Below, one piece after another: positions 1 to 7,547 of a DNA stretch of 17,558 nt. Source of the stretch: JANMEX01 sp041751995 (GTDB lineage: Bacteria > Pseudomonadota > Alphaproteobacteria > Rhizobiales > Rhizobiaceae); assembly GCA_041751995.1 (NCBI GenBank), contig JBGSHY010000028.1, forward strand, positions 1 to 17,558, read 5' to 3'. A program made the translations under genes and the position numbers. The notes beneath the pieces are model-generated. The model did not search any database and was not told the origin of the DNA. It saw only the letters and a program-made list of their open reading frames with translations. The first letter of the stretch is position 1. Every line of letters starts with the position of its first letter.

Positions 1-492
1 GATGACCGGCGCAATGCGCTGATCGGTGCGGGTGTCGGCGCGTTGGCAGGCGGCGCCATTGGCAATTTCATGGACCAGCAGGAAGCTGATCTGCGCGCCC
101 AGCTGCAGGGCACCGGCGTATCGGTGACCCGCAACGGCAACCAGATCATCCTCAACATGCCGTCGAACATCACATTCGCGACCGATCAAGATCAGGTCAT
201 TCCGGCCTTCTATCCGACGCTCAATTCGGTGGCGCTGGTGCTCAACAAGTACAAGCAGACCGTTGTCGACATCTATGGCCACACCGATTCGCAAGGTGAT
301 GACGCCTACAATCTCGCACTGTCGCAGCGCCGCGCCTCGTCCGTGGCCAACTATCTGGCGTCGCAAGCCGTCGACGGCCGCCGCTTCCTGGTCACTGGCG
401 CTGGCGAATCGCAGCCGATTGCCTCCAACGGCACCTCGGCAGGCCGCGCCCAGAACCGCCGCGTTGAAATTCAGATTTCGCCGCTCAGCTGA
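1..492 (+). CDS. OmpA-family outer membrane protein with glycine zipper, 5' truncated
   Basis: The reading frame is open from the first base, so the start lies before the window; 163 codons and a TGA stop are visible. The visible N-terminal part (residues about 6-22, ALIGAGVGALAGGAIGNF) is a glycine-zipper segment of the kind found in YMGG/Gly-zipper 2TM proteins. It is followed by an OmpA C-terminal peptidoglycan-binding domain from about residue 55 (ITFATDQDQV) to the end. The GHTDSQGD motif and the downstream NLALSQRRASSVANYL helix carry the Asp and Arg that bind diaminopimelate in this family. Such proteins are usually lipoproteins or outer membrane proteins that tether the envelope to peptidoglycan; the signal peptide would lie upstream and cannot be seen. 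A strong terminator follows the stop. The domain call is firm, the exact subfamily is not. Confidence 0.9.
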   Translation, partial: DDRRNALIGAGVGALAGGAIGNFMDQQEADLRAQLQGTGVSVTRNGNQIILNMPSNITFATDQDQVIPAFYPTLNSVALVLNKYKQTVVDIYGHTDSQGDDAYNLALSQRRASSVANYLASQAVDGRRFLVTGAGESQPIASNGTSAGRAQNRRVEIQISPLS

Positions 493-513
493 TCTGAAAC
501 TTTGTGAAATTCA

Positions 514-1425
514 TCAATCGCCCGCGCATGCGCGGGCGATTTTTGCTGCTAGCCTTGCGTTGTTTTCGACCAGTGCGATATTGGATACGAGGCTGCGCCC
601 GCCAGTGATGTCCAGCATCCGCGACAACAGCCATGGCGTCACCGCTTTGCCGCGCACGCCCGCGGCCTCCGCTTCACTTAATGCCTGACGGATATATCCC
701 GCCATCTCCGCTTGTGGAATTTCGTGCTCAGACGGGATCGGGTTGGTGATCAACATGCCGCCTGCGATGCCCAAGGTCTGGCGGGCTTTCTGGAAATTGG
801 CGATATCCTTGGCGGTATCGAGCCGCAGCGGAGCTTTAAGCCCGGACTGGCGCGACCAGAAGGCCGGGATTTCATCCGCCTGATAGGTGACGACCGGAAC
901 GCCTTTGGTTTCAAGCACTTCAAACGTTTTCTCAAGATCAAGAATCGCTTTGGCCCCTGCGCAGACGGTGATCACCGGGCTCAGCGCGAATTCCTCAAGA
1001 TCGGCGGAAATGTCGAAGCTCGTCTCCGCGCCCTTGTGAACGCCGCCAATACCACCGGTGGCGAACACCCTGATGCCGGTCAGCGCCGCCGCCATCATCG
1101 TCGCGGCAACAGTGGTGCCGCCGGTTTTTCCTGCTGCAACGGCGAAGGCCAAATCGGCGCGCGACAGCTTCATCGCGCCTTTCACCTGCGCCAGCGCCAC
1201 GCGCTCCAAATCACTCAGGCCAATCTTCAGCCTTCCGTCCATGACCGCGATGGTCGCCGGAACTGCACCCTCTTCGCGGATGATCTCCTCGACCCTTGCG
1301 GCCATCTCGGCATTTTGCGGATAGGGCATGCCGTGGGTGATGATGGTCGATTCAAGGGCGACGACCGGCTTGCCGGCCCTTAGCGCCTTGGCGACTTCCG
1401 GCAGGATTTCTGGCGAATGCGGCAT
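514..1425 (-). CDS. psuG: Pseudouridine-5'-phosphate glycosidase
   Basis: Cleaves the C-C bond of pseudouridine 5'-phosphate to uracil and ribose 5-phosphate in the cytoplasm, the second step of pseudouridine catabolism. The 303-residue length is close to the roughly 310 of E. coli PsuG (YeiN). Family motifs are clear: VVALESTIITHGMPYPQN at 21-38, in which Glu25 corresponds to the active-site Glu; AAGKTGGTTVAATM around 97-110; FATGGIGGVHKGAE around 121-134; and CAGAKAILDLEKT around 155-167, in which Lys159 corresponds to the Schiff-base Lys. The ATG start is preceded by GGAG at 1430-1433 with a 4-base gap. It is the last gene of an operon, 56 bases after psuK, and its 3' end encodes the terminator palindrome of the convergent OmpA-family gene. 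Residue equivalences are by analogy, not alignment. Confidence 0.95.
   Translation of the reverse strand: MPHSPEILPEVAKALRAGKPVVALESTIITHGMPYPQNAEMAARVEEIIREEGAVPATIAVMDGRLKIGLSDLERVALAQVKGAMKLSRADLAFAVAAGKTGGTTVAATMMAAALTGIRVFATGGIGGVHKGAETSFDISADLEEFALSPVITVCAGAKAILDLEKTFEVLETKGVPVVTYQADEIPAFWSRQSGLKAPLRLDTAKDIANFQKARQTLGIAGGMLITNPIPSEHEIPQAEMAGYIRQALSEAEAAGVRGKAVTPWLLSRMLDITGGRSLVSNIALVENNARLAAKIARACAGD
517..544 (+). terminator. Rho-independent terminator of the OmpA-family gene
   Basis: Bases 517-540 are a perfect 24-base palindrome (ATCGCCCGCGCA and its exact complement), followed by a run of T at 540-544. It starts 25 bases after the OmpA-family stop. The palindrome is also the last eight codons of the convergent psuG gene, whose TGA occupies 514-516. 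On the minus strand no T-run follows, so it should act mainly for the plus-strand transcript. Confidence 0.85.
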
Positions 1426-1481
1426 GATGCTCCAGTCTGATTGATGAATTCAATATGCGTTCCGGTTGCCCGGTCATTTTG

Positions 1482-2432
1482 TCATTTGTCGGGCCTTGCG
1501 CCGTTGATTTGCAGAAGTAGTGCGTCAAACCGCGTTTTCGAGGTGAAATCCGCAACTGCGTTTGCCGTTTCCACAGTTGCGGATGCGGCGGCAAGTCCTT
1601 GCCTGACGGCGCGGTCCATTGGTTTGCCGCACAGCAGGGCCGCCAGACTTGCTCCGGCCAGCGCATCTCCCGCGCCAGTCACATCCTTGACACGTTCGGG
1701 CTTTGGCGGCAGAATCACGCTGATTTCACCCTGGTCCAGAACACAGACGGCATCCTCACCGTCCGTCAGCACTGCCTTTGCCAGCCCCAGCGCACCCAAG
1801 CCTTTGGCGAGCGAGGCCGCGCCTGACGCGTCATCGGATGCCATCCCGAGGATTGCGCGGGCTTCCCGCTTGTTGAGATAAAGCCCGGCCAAGAGATCAA
1901 GCACCGGCCGCAGACGCACGGATTTGGCCGGAGAAATCGCCAGCGCATAAACCGGCTTGCCCATTGCAAGCCGCATCAGCCGGACTATGGATTCTTCCGG
2001 CATGTTGGCGTCAATCAGCAAGGCGTCCGCATCGGCAATGGCGTCGCGCGTCTTGCGGCGCGAGATCTGGCGGGGCAGGGCTTTTTCGTAAATTTCCATG
2101 TCCGCCAGCGCCGCAACCACGTCGCCATGCCGGTCGAGGAGGGCCGTATAACTTGCCGTTGTCCGGTCGAGAAACACGGAAGACAGGTCTTCAATCCCGC
2201 TCCGCTTGATTTCGGCCGCCACGATATCTCCTGCGGCGTCTCCGCCTCGCACCGAAATCAGCTTGGCCGACACACCAAACTGCACGGCGACCCGCAGCGC
2301 GTTGAACACGCCGCCGCCGGTGTCCTCCATCATTGCGCCAGGGATGGATGCGCCACGGATGTAGTCGGCAGACATGACGCCGCGCCTGTCGATGTGCGCG
2401 CCGCCAATGCCGAGCAGTTTGGGCCGGTTCAT
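1482..2432 (-). CDS. psuK: PfkB-family kinase, probable pseudouridine kinase
   Basis: Would phosphorylate pseudouridine at the 5' hydroxyl with ATP, supplying the substrate of PsuG encoded just downstream. The 316-residue protein has the ribokinase/PfkB plan: an N-terminal substrate-binding region with GIGGAHIDRRG (8-18) and the glycine motif DTGGGVFNALRVA (37-49), a lid region with YTALLDRHGDVVAALADMEIYEK (95-117, typical of PsuK/YeiC), NKREA at 187-191, and the anion-hole motif DVTGAGD at 250-256, in which Asp256 would be the catalytic base. The start ATG overlaps the stop of the upstream kinase in an ATGA (2429-2432), so translation is probably coupled. The PfkB family call is certain; pseudouridine as substrate rests on the PsuG neighbour and the YeiC-like lid. 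Confidence 0.88.
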   Translation of the reverse strand: MNRPKLLGIGGAHIDRRGVMSADYIRGASIPGAMMEDTGGGVFNALRVAVQFGVSAKLISVRGGDAAGDIVAAEIKRSGIEDLSSVFLDRTTASYTALLDRHGDVVAALADMEIYEKALPRQISRRKTRDAIADADALLIDANMPEESIVRLMRLAMGKPVYALAISPAKSVRLRPVLDLLAGLYLNKREARAILGMASDDASGAASLAKGLGALGLAKAVLTDGEDAVCVLDQGEISVILPPKPERVKDVTGAGDALAGASLAALLCGKPMDRAVRQGLAAASATVETANAVADFTSKTRFDALLLQINGARPDK

Positions 2433-3334
2433 CGCCTGGCCCGGGCAGCGCCATGCGCCCCGTTTGCCGCGAGTTTCGCAGCCAGTTCGACAGCGCCGGT
2501 CAGGGCGTCGGCCTTCGACTGAACCAGTATCTGCCGATGCCGTTCAGCCAGATAGGCTGGATAGAACTTCGCTAGGCCGCCCAACAGTGCGATGCGGTCA
2601 ATGCCATCCTTGCACAGCGCGTCAAAGGCGGCATCGACGGTTCTGGCGGACGCTTCAAACAGGCGTTTCGCATTGGCGTCGCCGCTTTCCAGATGGCGCA
2701 GCACGGTCGGCGCATGGCGGCCGTAGTCCACCGGCTTGGCCGTCTGGGCAAACAGCACGATGCCGTCCGGCCCGCGTTCAAACTGCGCCAACAGTTCATC
2801 CGTCAACGGAGACCTGTCCACCACGCCGTCATGCGCCAGGATCGCCAGTTCCAGTGCATCGCGCCCCAGCCGCGCACCGCCGCCCAGATCGCTGAGCTGA
2901 AATCCCCAGCCGCCGATCAGCCGCAGCGTTTCGCCCTTGCGCGACAGGAAGGCTGAGCCGGTGCCGAGGATGGCGATCGCGCCGTCGCCGTCGGCCAGCG
3001 CACCCTGCAGAGCAATGGTTGCGTCGCTCTCAATATCCTTCAGCGCAAAGGGCAGGCGCTCAGCAAGCCGTTTGGCGAAATCGCCGACGTTGGCGCCGGC
3101 CAATCCGAGAACCGCCGCGCAATCCGGCAGGACATCGTCGCTGATCCCGGCAGAAGACAGCGCCGCGCGGATTGCCGCCATGATGTTGTCCGCCGCGCCA
3201 TCAAGATTGGTGGTGATGTTTGACGAGCCGGCCTCGCCCTTGCCAAGGATTGCGCCGTCCGGGCTTGCCACTGCGGCACGGCAACTGGTGCCGCCGCCGT
3301 CCACGCCGATCAGGAATCGAATGTTCTTTGTCAT
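2429..3334 (-). CDS. BadF/BadG/BcrA-type sugar kinase, N-acetylglucosamine kinase-like
   Basis: A 301-residue ASKHA-fold kinase. Phosphate-1 loop IGVDGGGTSCRAAV at 9-22, catalytic-region SDATIALQGAL at 103-113 (Asp104), phosphate-2 loop AILGTGSAFL at 121-130, GGWGFQLSDLGGGARLGRDAL at 141-161 and adenosine motif IALLGGLAKF at 248-257 all match bacterial and eukaryotic N-acetylglucosamine/glucosamine kinases. The frame stays open to 3511, but the upstream 59 codons are low-complexity and unlike the family; MTKNIRFLIGVDGG gives the usual N-terminus. No ribosome site precedes this ATG, and a promoter-like pair sits so close (3342-3369) that the mRNA may be leaderless. It is the first gene of the operon, ending in an ATGA overlap with psuK. 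The substrate is uncertain: an amino sugar by family, but the operon is for pseudouridine breakdown. Confidence 0.87.
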   Translation of the reverse strand: MTKNIRFLIGVDGGGTSCRAAVASPDGAILGKGEAGSSNITTNLDGAADNIMAAIRAALSSAGISDDVLPDCAAVLGLAGANVGDFAKRLAERLPFALKDIESDATIALQGALADGDGAIAILGTGSAFLSRKGETLRLIGGWGFQLSDLGGGARLGRDALELAILAHDGVVDRSPLTDELLAQFERGPDGIVLFAQTAKPVDYGRHAPTVLRHLESGDANAKRLFEASARTVDAAFDALCKDGIDRIALLGGLAKFYPAYLAERHRQILVQSKADALTGAVELAAKLAANGAHGAARARR

Positions 3335-3341
3335 GCGGAAA

Positions 3342-3369
3342 TTTGTAGCGGCGCATTTGCATACGGCAA
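3342..3369 (-). promoter_or_regulatory. Candidate promoter of the kinase-psuK-psuG operon
   Basis: On the minus strand TTGCCG (3364-3369), a 16-base spacer and TACAAA (3342-3347) resemble a sigma-70 promoter. The -10 element ends seven bases before the ATG at 3334, so transcription would begin at or next to the start codon, in keeping with the lack of a Shine-Dalgarno sequence there. This is read from sequence only. Confidence 0.35.
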
Positions 3370-3494
3370 GGCTGTCAGAATCACATTGGCGCAGATTGCT
3401 GAGCGAATCTTCCGGCGGTCCATGCCAGTCATGCAAGAGGCGTGAGACGAGCCTTTCCACTTTTGCGCGATTTTGCTCCAAGGGAGAAATTGAA

Positions 3495-3509
3495 AAACAA
3501 AAAAAGAAC
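3495..3509. promoter_or_regulatory. Candidate LexA (SOS) box upstream of recA
   Basis: AAAC, seven A residues, then GAAC. The alphaproteobacterial LexA site is known to be GAAC-N7-GAAC (equivalently GTTC-N7-GTTC); this matches at seven of eight defined positions with exact spacing. It lies 126 bases before the recA ATG in an AT-rich tract. A weaker second candidate, GAAC-N7-ATAC at 3562-3576, falls inside the spacer of the best-looking recA promoter. Confidence 0.55.
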
Positions 3510-3550
3510 AAAAATTGGATATTGCAATAAATACAATTAGATAGCCTCTC

Positions 3551-3579
3551 TTGCCAATTGAGAACAAACAGGATACAAA
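3551..3579 (+). promoter_or_regulatory. recA: Candidate recA promoter
   Basis: TTGCCA (3551-3556), a 17-base spacer and TACAAA (3574-3579) form a reasonable sigma-70 pair, giving a leader of about 50 bases. A GAAC half-site at 3562-3565 sits in the spacer. Another possible -10 (TACAAT, 3532-3537) lies nearer the SOS-box candidate but lacks a good -35, so the start site is not settled. Confidence 0.45.
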
Positions 3580-3634
3580 ATTCTCATCCGGCGGTGCTAT
3601 CCGCCCTTCTAGAATGGCATAGGGGTGTTGTATC

Positions 3635-4723
3635 ATGGCTCAGAATTCGTTGCGGCTTGTTGAGGACAATTCAGTGGACAAAACCAAGGCTATTGATGCC
3701 GCGCTCTCGCAGATTGAGCGTGCATTCGGCAAAGGCTCGATCATGCGGCTGGGCCGCAACGAGCAGATTGTCGAAATCGAGACCATTTCCACAGGTTCTC
3801 TCGGCCTCGACATTGCACTTGGCATTGGCGGCCTGCCGAAGGGCCGCATCATTGAAATTTACGGACCGGAAAGCTCGGGCAAGACCACGATGGCGCTTCA
3901 TGTCATTGCCGAGGCGCAGAAAAAGGGCGGCATTTCGGCCTTTATCGACGCCGAGCATGCGCTTGATCCTGTCTATGCACGCAAGCTTGGCGTCGATCTT
4001 GAAAATCTCCTGATTTCGCAGCCGGACACTGGTGAGCAGGGCCTGGAAATTGCCGATACACTGGTTCGGTCCGGCGCTGTGGATGTGCTGGTCATCGATT
4101 CGGTGGCGGCTTTGACGCCACGTGCGGAAATTGAAGGCGAGATGGGCGATTCGCTGCCAGGCCTTCAGGCCCGCCTGATGAGTCAGGCGTTGCGCAAGCT
4201 GACTGCTTCGATCTCCAAGTCGAACTGCATGGTGATCTTCATCAATCAGATCCGCATGAAGATCGGCGTCATGTTCGGCTCGCCCGAAACCACCACTGGC
4301 GGCAATGCGCTGAAGTTCTACGCCTCCGTGCGTCTCGACATCCGCCGCATCGGCGCGGTCAAGGACCGCGAAGAAGTCGTTGGCAACCAGACTCGGATCA
4401 AGGTCGTCAAGAACAAGATGGCGCCTCCGTTCAAACAGGTCGAGTTCGACATCATGTATGGCGAAGGCGTGTCCAAGACAGGCGAATTGGTTGATCTTGG
4501 TGTCAAGGCGGGCATTGTCGAGAAATCTGGCTCCTGGTTCTCCTATAATTCTCAGCGCCTCGGCCAGGGCCGCGACAACGCCAAGATTTTCCTGCGCGAC
4601 AATCCGGAGGTTGCCAACGAGATTGAAGCCCTGCTGCGCCAGAGCGCCGGCCTTCTTGGCGAGAAGCTGCTTGTCGGCAAGGGTGACAGCGACGACGATG
4701 TGGATGATGCGGCCAGCATGTAA
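3635..4723 (+). CDS. recA: Recombinase A
   Basis: ATP-dependent strand-exchange protein that also triggers LexA self-cleavage in the SOS response. The 362 residues show the N-terminal KALDAALSQIERAFGKGSIMRLG-type helix (19-40, here KAIDAALSQIE), Walker A GPESSGKT at 77-84, Walker B VLVIDSVAAL around 151-160, the L1 loop EIEGEMGDSLPGLQARLMSQALRKL, the NQIRMKIGVMFGSPETTTGGNALKFYASVR L2 segment, and an acidic tail ending DSDDDVDDAASM. The ATG is preceded by AGGGG around 3620, and this start gives the usual rhizobial N-terminus. A candidate SOS box and promoter lie upstream and a clear terminator downstream. In this order (recA then alaS, with icd nearby on the other strand) the locus resembles that of rhizobia. 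Confidence 0.99.
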   Translation: MAQNSLRLVEDNSVDKTKAIDAALSQIERAFGKGSIMRLGRNEQIVEIETISTGSLGLDIALGIGGLPKGRIIEIYGPESSGKTTMALHVIAEAQKKGGISAFIDAEHALDPVYARKLGVDLENLLISQPDTGEQGLEIADTLVRSGAVDVLVIDSVAALTPRAEIEGEMGDSLPGLQARLMSQALRKLTASISKSNCMVIFINQIRMKIGVMFGSPETTTGGNALKFYASVRLDIRRIGAVKDREEVVGNQTRIKVVKNKMAPPFKQVEFDIMYGEGVSKTGELVDLGVKAGIVEKSGSWFSYNSQRLGQGRDNAKIFLRDNPEVANEIEALLRQSAGLLGEKLLVGKGDSDDDVDDAASM

Positions 4724-4750
4724 CCGGCATCAAATCCAGGTTTGACAAAG

Positions 4751-4773
4751 CGGCCGGATTTTCCGGCCGTTTT
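4751..4773 (+). terminator. Rho-independent terminator of recA
   Basis: Stem CGGCCGG (4751-4757), five-base loop ATTTT, stem CCGGCCG (4763-4769), then TTTT to 4773, starting 27 bases after the recA stop. The stem is a perfect seven base pairs of G and C, so alaS must have its own promoter. Confidence 0.9.
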
Positions 4774-4811
4774 GCATTTTGTCGCTTCGTTAAACTTGCG
4801 CCTTCCGCCAT

Positions 4812-4857
4812 TCTGGACAGACTGAAAGCCGGTCGCTAAAAGCGGTCTCATTCCAGA
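4812..4857 (+). other. Potential stem-loop in the alaS leader
   Basis: Nested complementary segments lie before alaS: outer TCTGGA (4812-4817) with TCCAGA (4852-4857), then AGAC (4819-4822) with GTCT (4845-4848) as an alternative pairing, and an inner hairpin GGTCGCT-AAA-AGCGGTC (4831-4847, two G-U pairs). No T-box features are seen and no T-run follows. It may be leader structure or chance. Confidence 0.35.
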
Positions 4858-4898
4858 CAGGTGCGGATAAAGTCTGCGCGGCAGAGCGAAGGTGAATC

Positions 4899-7547
4899 AT
4901 GAGCGGCGTCAACGAGATACGGTCGGTCTTTCTCGACTATTTCGGCAAGAACGGACACGAGGTTGTCGCCTCGTCGCCGCTGGTGCCGCGCAATGACCCG
5001 ACGCTGATGTTCACCAACGCCGGCATGGTGCAGTTCAAGAACGTATTCACCGGCTTGGAACATCGTCCTTATTCCACGGCTGCGACATCGCAGAAATGCG
5101 TGCGCGCGGGCGGCAAGCACAATGACCTCGACAATGTCGGCTACACGGCCCGCCACCACACTTTCTTTGAAATGCTCGGCAACTTTTCGTTTGGCGACTA
5201 TTTCAAGGAACGCGCCATCGAGCTTGCCTGGAATTTGCTGACCAAGGAATATGCGCTCGACGCCAAGCGCCTGCTGGTCACAGTATACCATACTGATGAT
5301 GAAGCAGCCTCGCTGTGGAAGCGCATTGGCGGCTTCTCCGATGACCGCATCATCCGTATCCCGACGTCGGACAATTTCTGGGCGATGGGTGACACTGGCC
5401 CGTGCGGCCCATGTTCTGAAATTTTCTTTGACCATGGCGACAAGATCGCCGGTGGCCCTCCGGGATCGGCCGACCAGGATGGCGACAGGTTCATTGAAAT
5501 CTGGAACCTGGTGTTCATGCAGTTCGAGCAAGTCACCAAGGAAGAGCGCGTGGCGTTGCCGCGCCCGTCGATTGACACCGGCATGGGCCTTGAACGCATC
5601 GCCGCCGTGCTGCAGGGCGAGCATGACAATTACGACATCGACCTGTTCAAGGCGCTGATCCGTGCGTCAGAAGAAGCGACCGGCGTTCCTGCCCAAGGCG
5701 CCAACCGCGCCTCGCACCGGGTGATTGCCGATCATCTGCGCGCCTCGTCCTTCCTCGTTGCCGATGGCGTGCTGCCGTCCAACGAAGGCCGCGGCTATGT
5801 GCTTCGCCGGATCATGCGCCGCGCCATGCGCCATGCCCAGTTGCTCGGTGCACGCGATCCGCTGATGCACCGTCTGGTGCCGACCCTGGTCAAGGAAATG
5901 GGCCTTGCCTATCCGGAACTGGTCCGCGCCCAGTCCCTGATCGCCGAGACCCTGAAGCTTGAGGAAAACAAGTTCCGCAAGACGCTGGAGCGCGGTCTTT
6001 TGCTGCTCGGCGACGCCACCGAAAACTTGAGTGATGGCGGCGAGCTCGATGGCGAGACCGCTTTCAAGCTCTACGACACCTACGGCTTCCCGCTGGATCT
6101 GACGCAGGATGCGCTGCGCCAGCGCGGCATCACGGTCAACACTGACGCTTTCTCCGCAGCGATGGAGCGCCAGAAGGCCGAGGCTCGCGCGAATTGGGCA
6201 GGCTCCGGCGAGGCCGCCACCGAAACCGTCTGGTTCGGTGTCAAGGACCGGGTCGGCGCGACTGAATTCCTCGGCTATGAAACCGAGACCGCCGAAGGCG
6301 TCGTCACCGCGCTGGTCAAGTCCGGCGCAGAGATCCAGTCGGCCTCCAAGGGCGACGAGATTGCCGTCGTGGTCAACCAGACGCCGTTCTACGGCGAATC
6401 CGGCGGCCAGCAGGGTGACACCGGAACGATCACTGGCGAAGGTTTTTCGCTTGCGGTGCGCGATGTGCAGAAGAAGGGCGACGGCGTGTTCATTCACCTC
6501 GCTACGGTCACTGACGGCACGGTCAAGCTCGGTGCACCCGCGCTGCTCAATGTCGACCGCACCCGCCGCACGCGCCTGCGCGCCAACCATTCGGCGACCC
6601 ATCTGCTGCATGAGGCGCTGCGCCATGTGCTCGGCACCCATGTTGCGCAAAAGGGCTCGGTGGTGGCGCAGGACCGCCTGCGTTTCGACTTCTCGCACCC
6701 GAAGCCAATCTCGGATGAAGAATTGGCCGAGGTCGAAACCATGGCCAATGAAATCATCCTGCAGAACGCGCCGGTCACCACCCGCCTGATGGCGGTGGAT
6801 GACGCCATTGCCGAGGGCGCAATGGCGCTGTTTGGCGAAAAGTATGGCGATGAGGTGCGTGTCGTGTCGATGGGCACGGCTTTGCACGGCGACAAGGCCG
6901 GCAAGTCCTATTCGACGGAATTGTGCGGCGGCACCCATGTGCGCCAGACCGGCGACATCGGCCTTGTGCGCATTCTGGCCGAAGGCGCGGTCGCCTCCGG
7001 CGTGCGACGCATGGAAGCTGTCACCGCAGGTGATGCGCGCGCCTATCTCGACGAACAAGACCGCCGCATGAAGGCGGTCGCCTCAGCGCTGAAGACCACG
7101 CCTTCGGAAGTGCTTTCCCGCGTCGAGAGCCTGGTTGATGAGCGCCGCAAACTTGAGCGCGAACTCACAGAAGCACGCAAGCAGCTGGCGCTCGGCAGCG
7201 GCTCCGGCGGTTCGGCCAATGAAACCGTCAACGGCATCACCTTCTCAGGCAAATCCGTCTCCGGCGTTCAGCCAAAGGACCTCAAGCCGCTGGCCGACGA
7301 CGCCAAGAAGCAGATCGGCTCCGGTGTTGTGGTGTTCATCGGCGTCGCCGAGGACGGCAAGGCGTCCGCGGTTGTCGGCGTCACGGACGATCTGACCACC
7401 AGATACTCCGCTGTCGATCTCGTGCGAATCGCCTCCGCCGCGCTCGGCGGGGCAGGTGGCGGTGGCCGCCCGGACATGGCGCAAGCAGGCGGGCCGGACG
7501 GCTCCAAAGCCGAAGAAGCCATCGCAGCGGTAAAAGCCGCGCTCTAA
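4899..7547 (+). CDS. alaS: Alanyl-tRNA synthetase
   Basis: Charges tRNA-Ala and clears mischarged Ser/Gly-tRNA-Ala. The 882 residues are a full-length AlaRS. The class II catalytic domain has FTNAGMVQFKNVFTG near residue 37, RHHTFFEMLGNFSFGDYFK near 86 and DTGMGLERIAAVLQG near 226. The tRNA-recognition segment contains SNEGRGYVLRRIMRRAMRHA near 291. The editing domain has its zinc ligands intact: His564 and His568 in HSATH, Cys676 and His680 in CGGTH. The C-terminal DHHA1 domain ends in the glycine-rich GGAGGGGRPDMAQAGG. GAAGG at 4888-4892 is a good ribosome site six bases before the ATG. The stop overlaps the stop of the convergent dedA-like gene by three bases. Confidence 0.99.
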   Translation: MSGVNEIRSVFLDYFGKNGHEVVASSPLVPRNDPTLMFTNAGMVQFKNVFTGLEHRPYSTAATSQKCVRAGGKHNDLDNVGYTARHHTFFEMLGNFSFGDYFKERAIELAWNLLTKEYALDAKRLLVTVYHTDDEAASLWKRIGGFSDDRIIRIPTSDNFWAMGDTGPCGPCSEIFFDHGDKIAGGPPGSADQDGDRFIEIWNLVFMQFEQVTKEERVALPRPSIDTGMGLERIAAVLQGEHDNYDIDLFKALIRASEEATGVPAQGANRASHRVIADHLRASSFLVADGVLPSNEGRGYVLRRIMRRAMRHAQLLGARDPLMHRLVPTLVKEMGLAYPELVRAQSLIAETLKLEENKFRKTLERGLLLLGDATENLSDGGELDGETAFKLYDTYGFPLDLTQDALRQRGITVNTDAFSAAMERQKAEARANWAGSGEAATETVWFGVKDRVGATEFLGYETETAEGVVTALVKSGAEIQSASKGDEIAVVVNQTPFYGESGGQQGDTGTITGEGFSLAVRDVQKKGDGVFIHLATVTDGTVKLGAPALLNVDRTRRTRLRANHSATHLLHEALRHVLGTHVAQKGSVVAQDRLRFDFSHPKPISDEELAEVETMANEIILQNAPVTTRLMAVDDAIAEGAMALFGEKYGDEVRVVSMGTALHGDKAGKSYSTELCGGTHVRQTGDIGLVRILAEGAVASGVRRMEAVTAGDARAYLDEQDRRMKAVASALKTTPSEVLSRVESLVDERRKLERELTEARKQLALGSGSGGSANETVNGITFSGKSVSGVQPKDLKPLADDAKKQIGSGVVVFIGVAEDGKASAVVGVTDDLTTRYSAVDLVRIASAALGGAGGGGRPDMAQAGGPDGSKAEEAIAAVKAAL

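Larger units (their letters stand above)
3335..3634. other. Divergent intergenic region between the kinase operon and recA
   Basis: 300 bases without a convincing gene. The half near the kinase (3335-3480) is GC-balanced and holds the candidate minus-strand promoter. The half near recA (3481-3600) is markedly AT-rich, with A-runs at 3493-3505, and holds the SOS-box candidate and the recA promoter candidates. The minus-strand open frame that continues through 3335-3511 encodes no recognisable domain and is taken as a chance extension of the kinase frame. Confidence 0.7.

Noticed and set aside
517..540. Perfect palindrome considered as a recombination or regulator site
   Set aside because: The T-run directly after it and its place just behind a stop codon make a terminator the simpler reading.
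3335..3511. N-terminal extension of the sugar kinase to 360 residues
   Set aside because: The added 59 residues do not resemble the family, and the region includes the candidate promoter; the Met at 3334 gives the normal N-terminus.
4848..5624. Open frame of 258 codons on the minus strand opposite the alaS start
   Set aside because: It lies over the AlaRS catalytic core and the alaS ribosome site; shadow of alaS.
5667..7058. Long open frame of 463 codons on the minus strand opposite alaS
   Set aside because: It is a mirror of the GC-rich codon pattern of alaS, has no recognisable domain and no ribosome site, and alaS motifs are intact on the plus strand.
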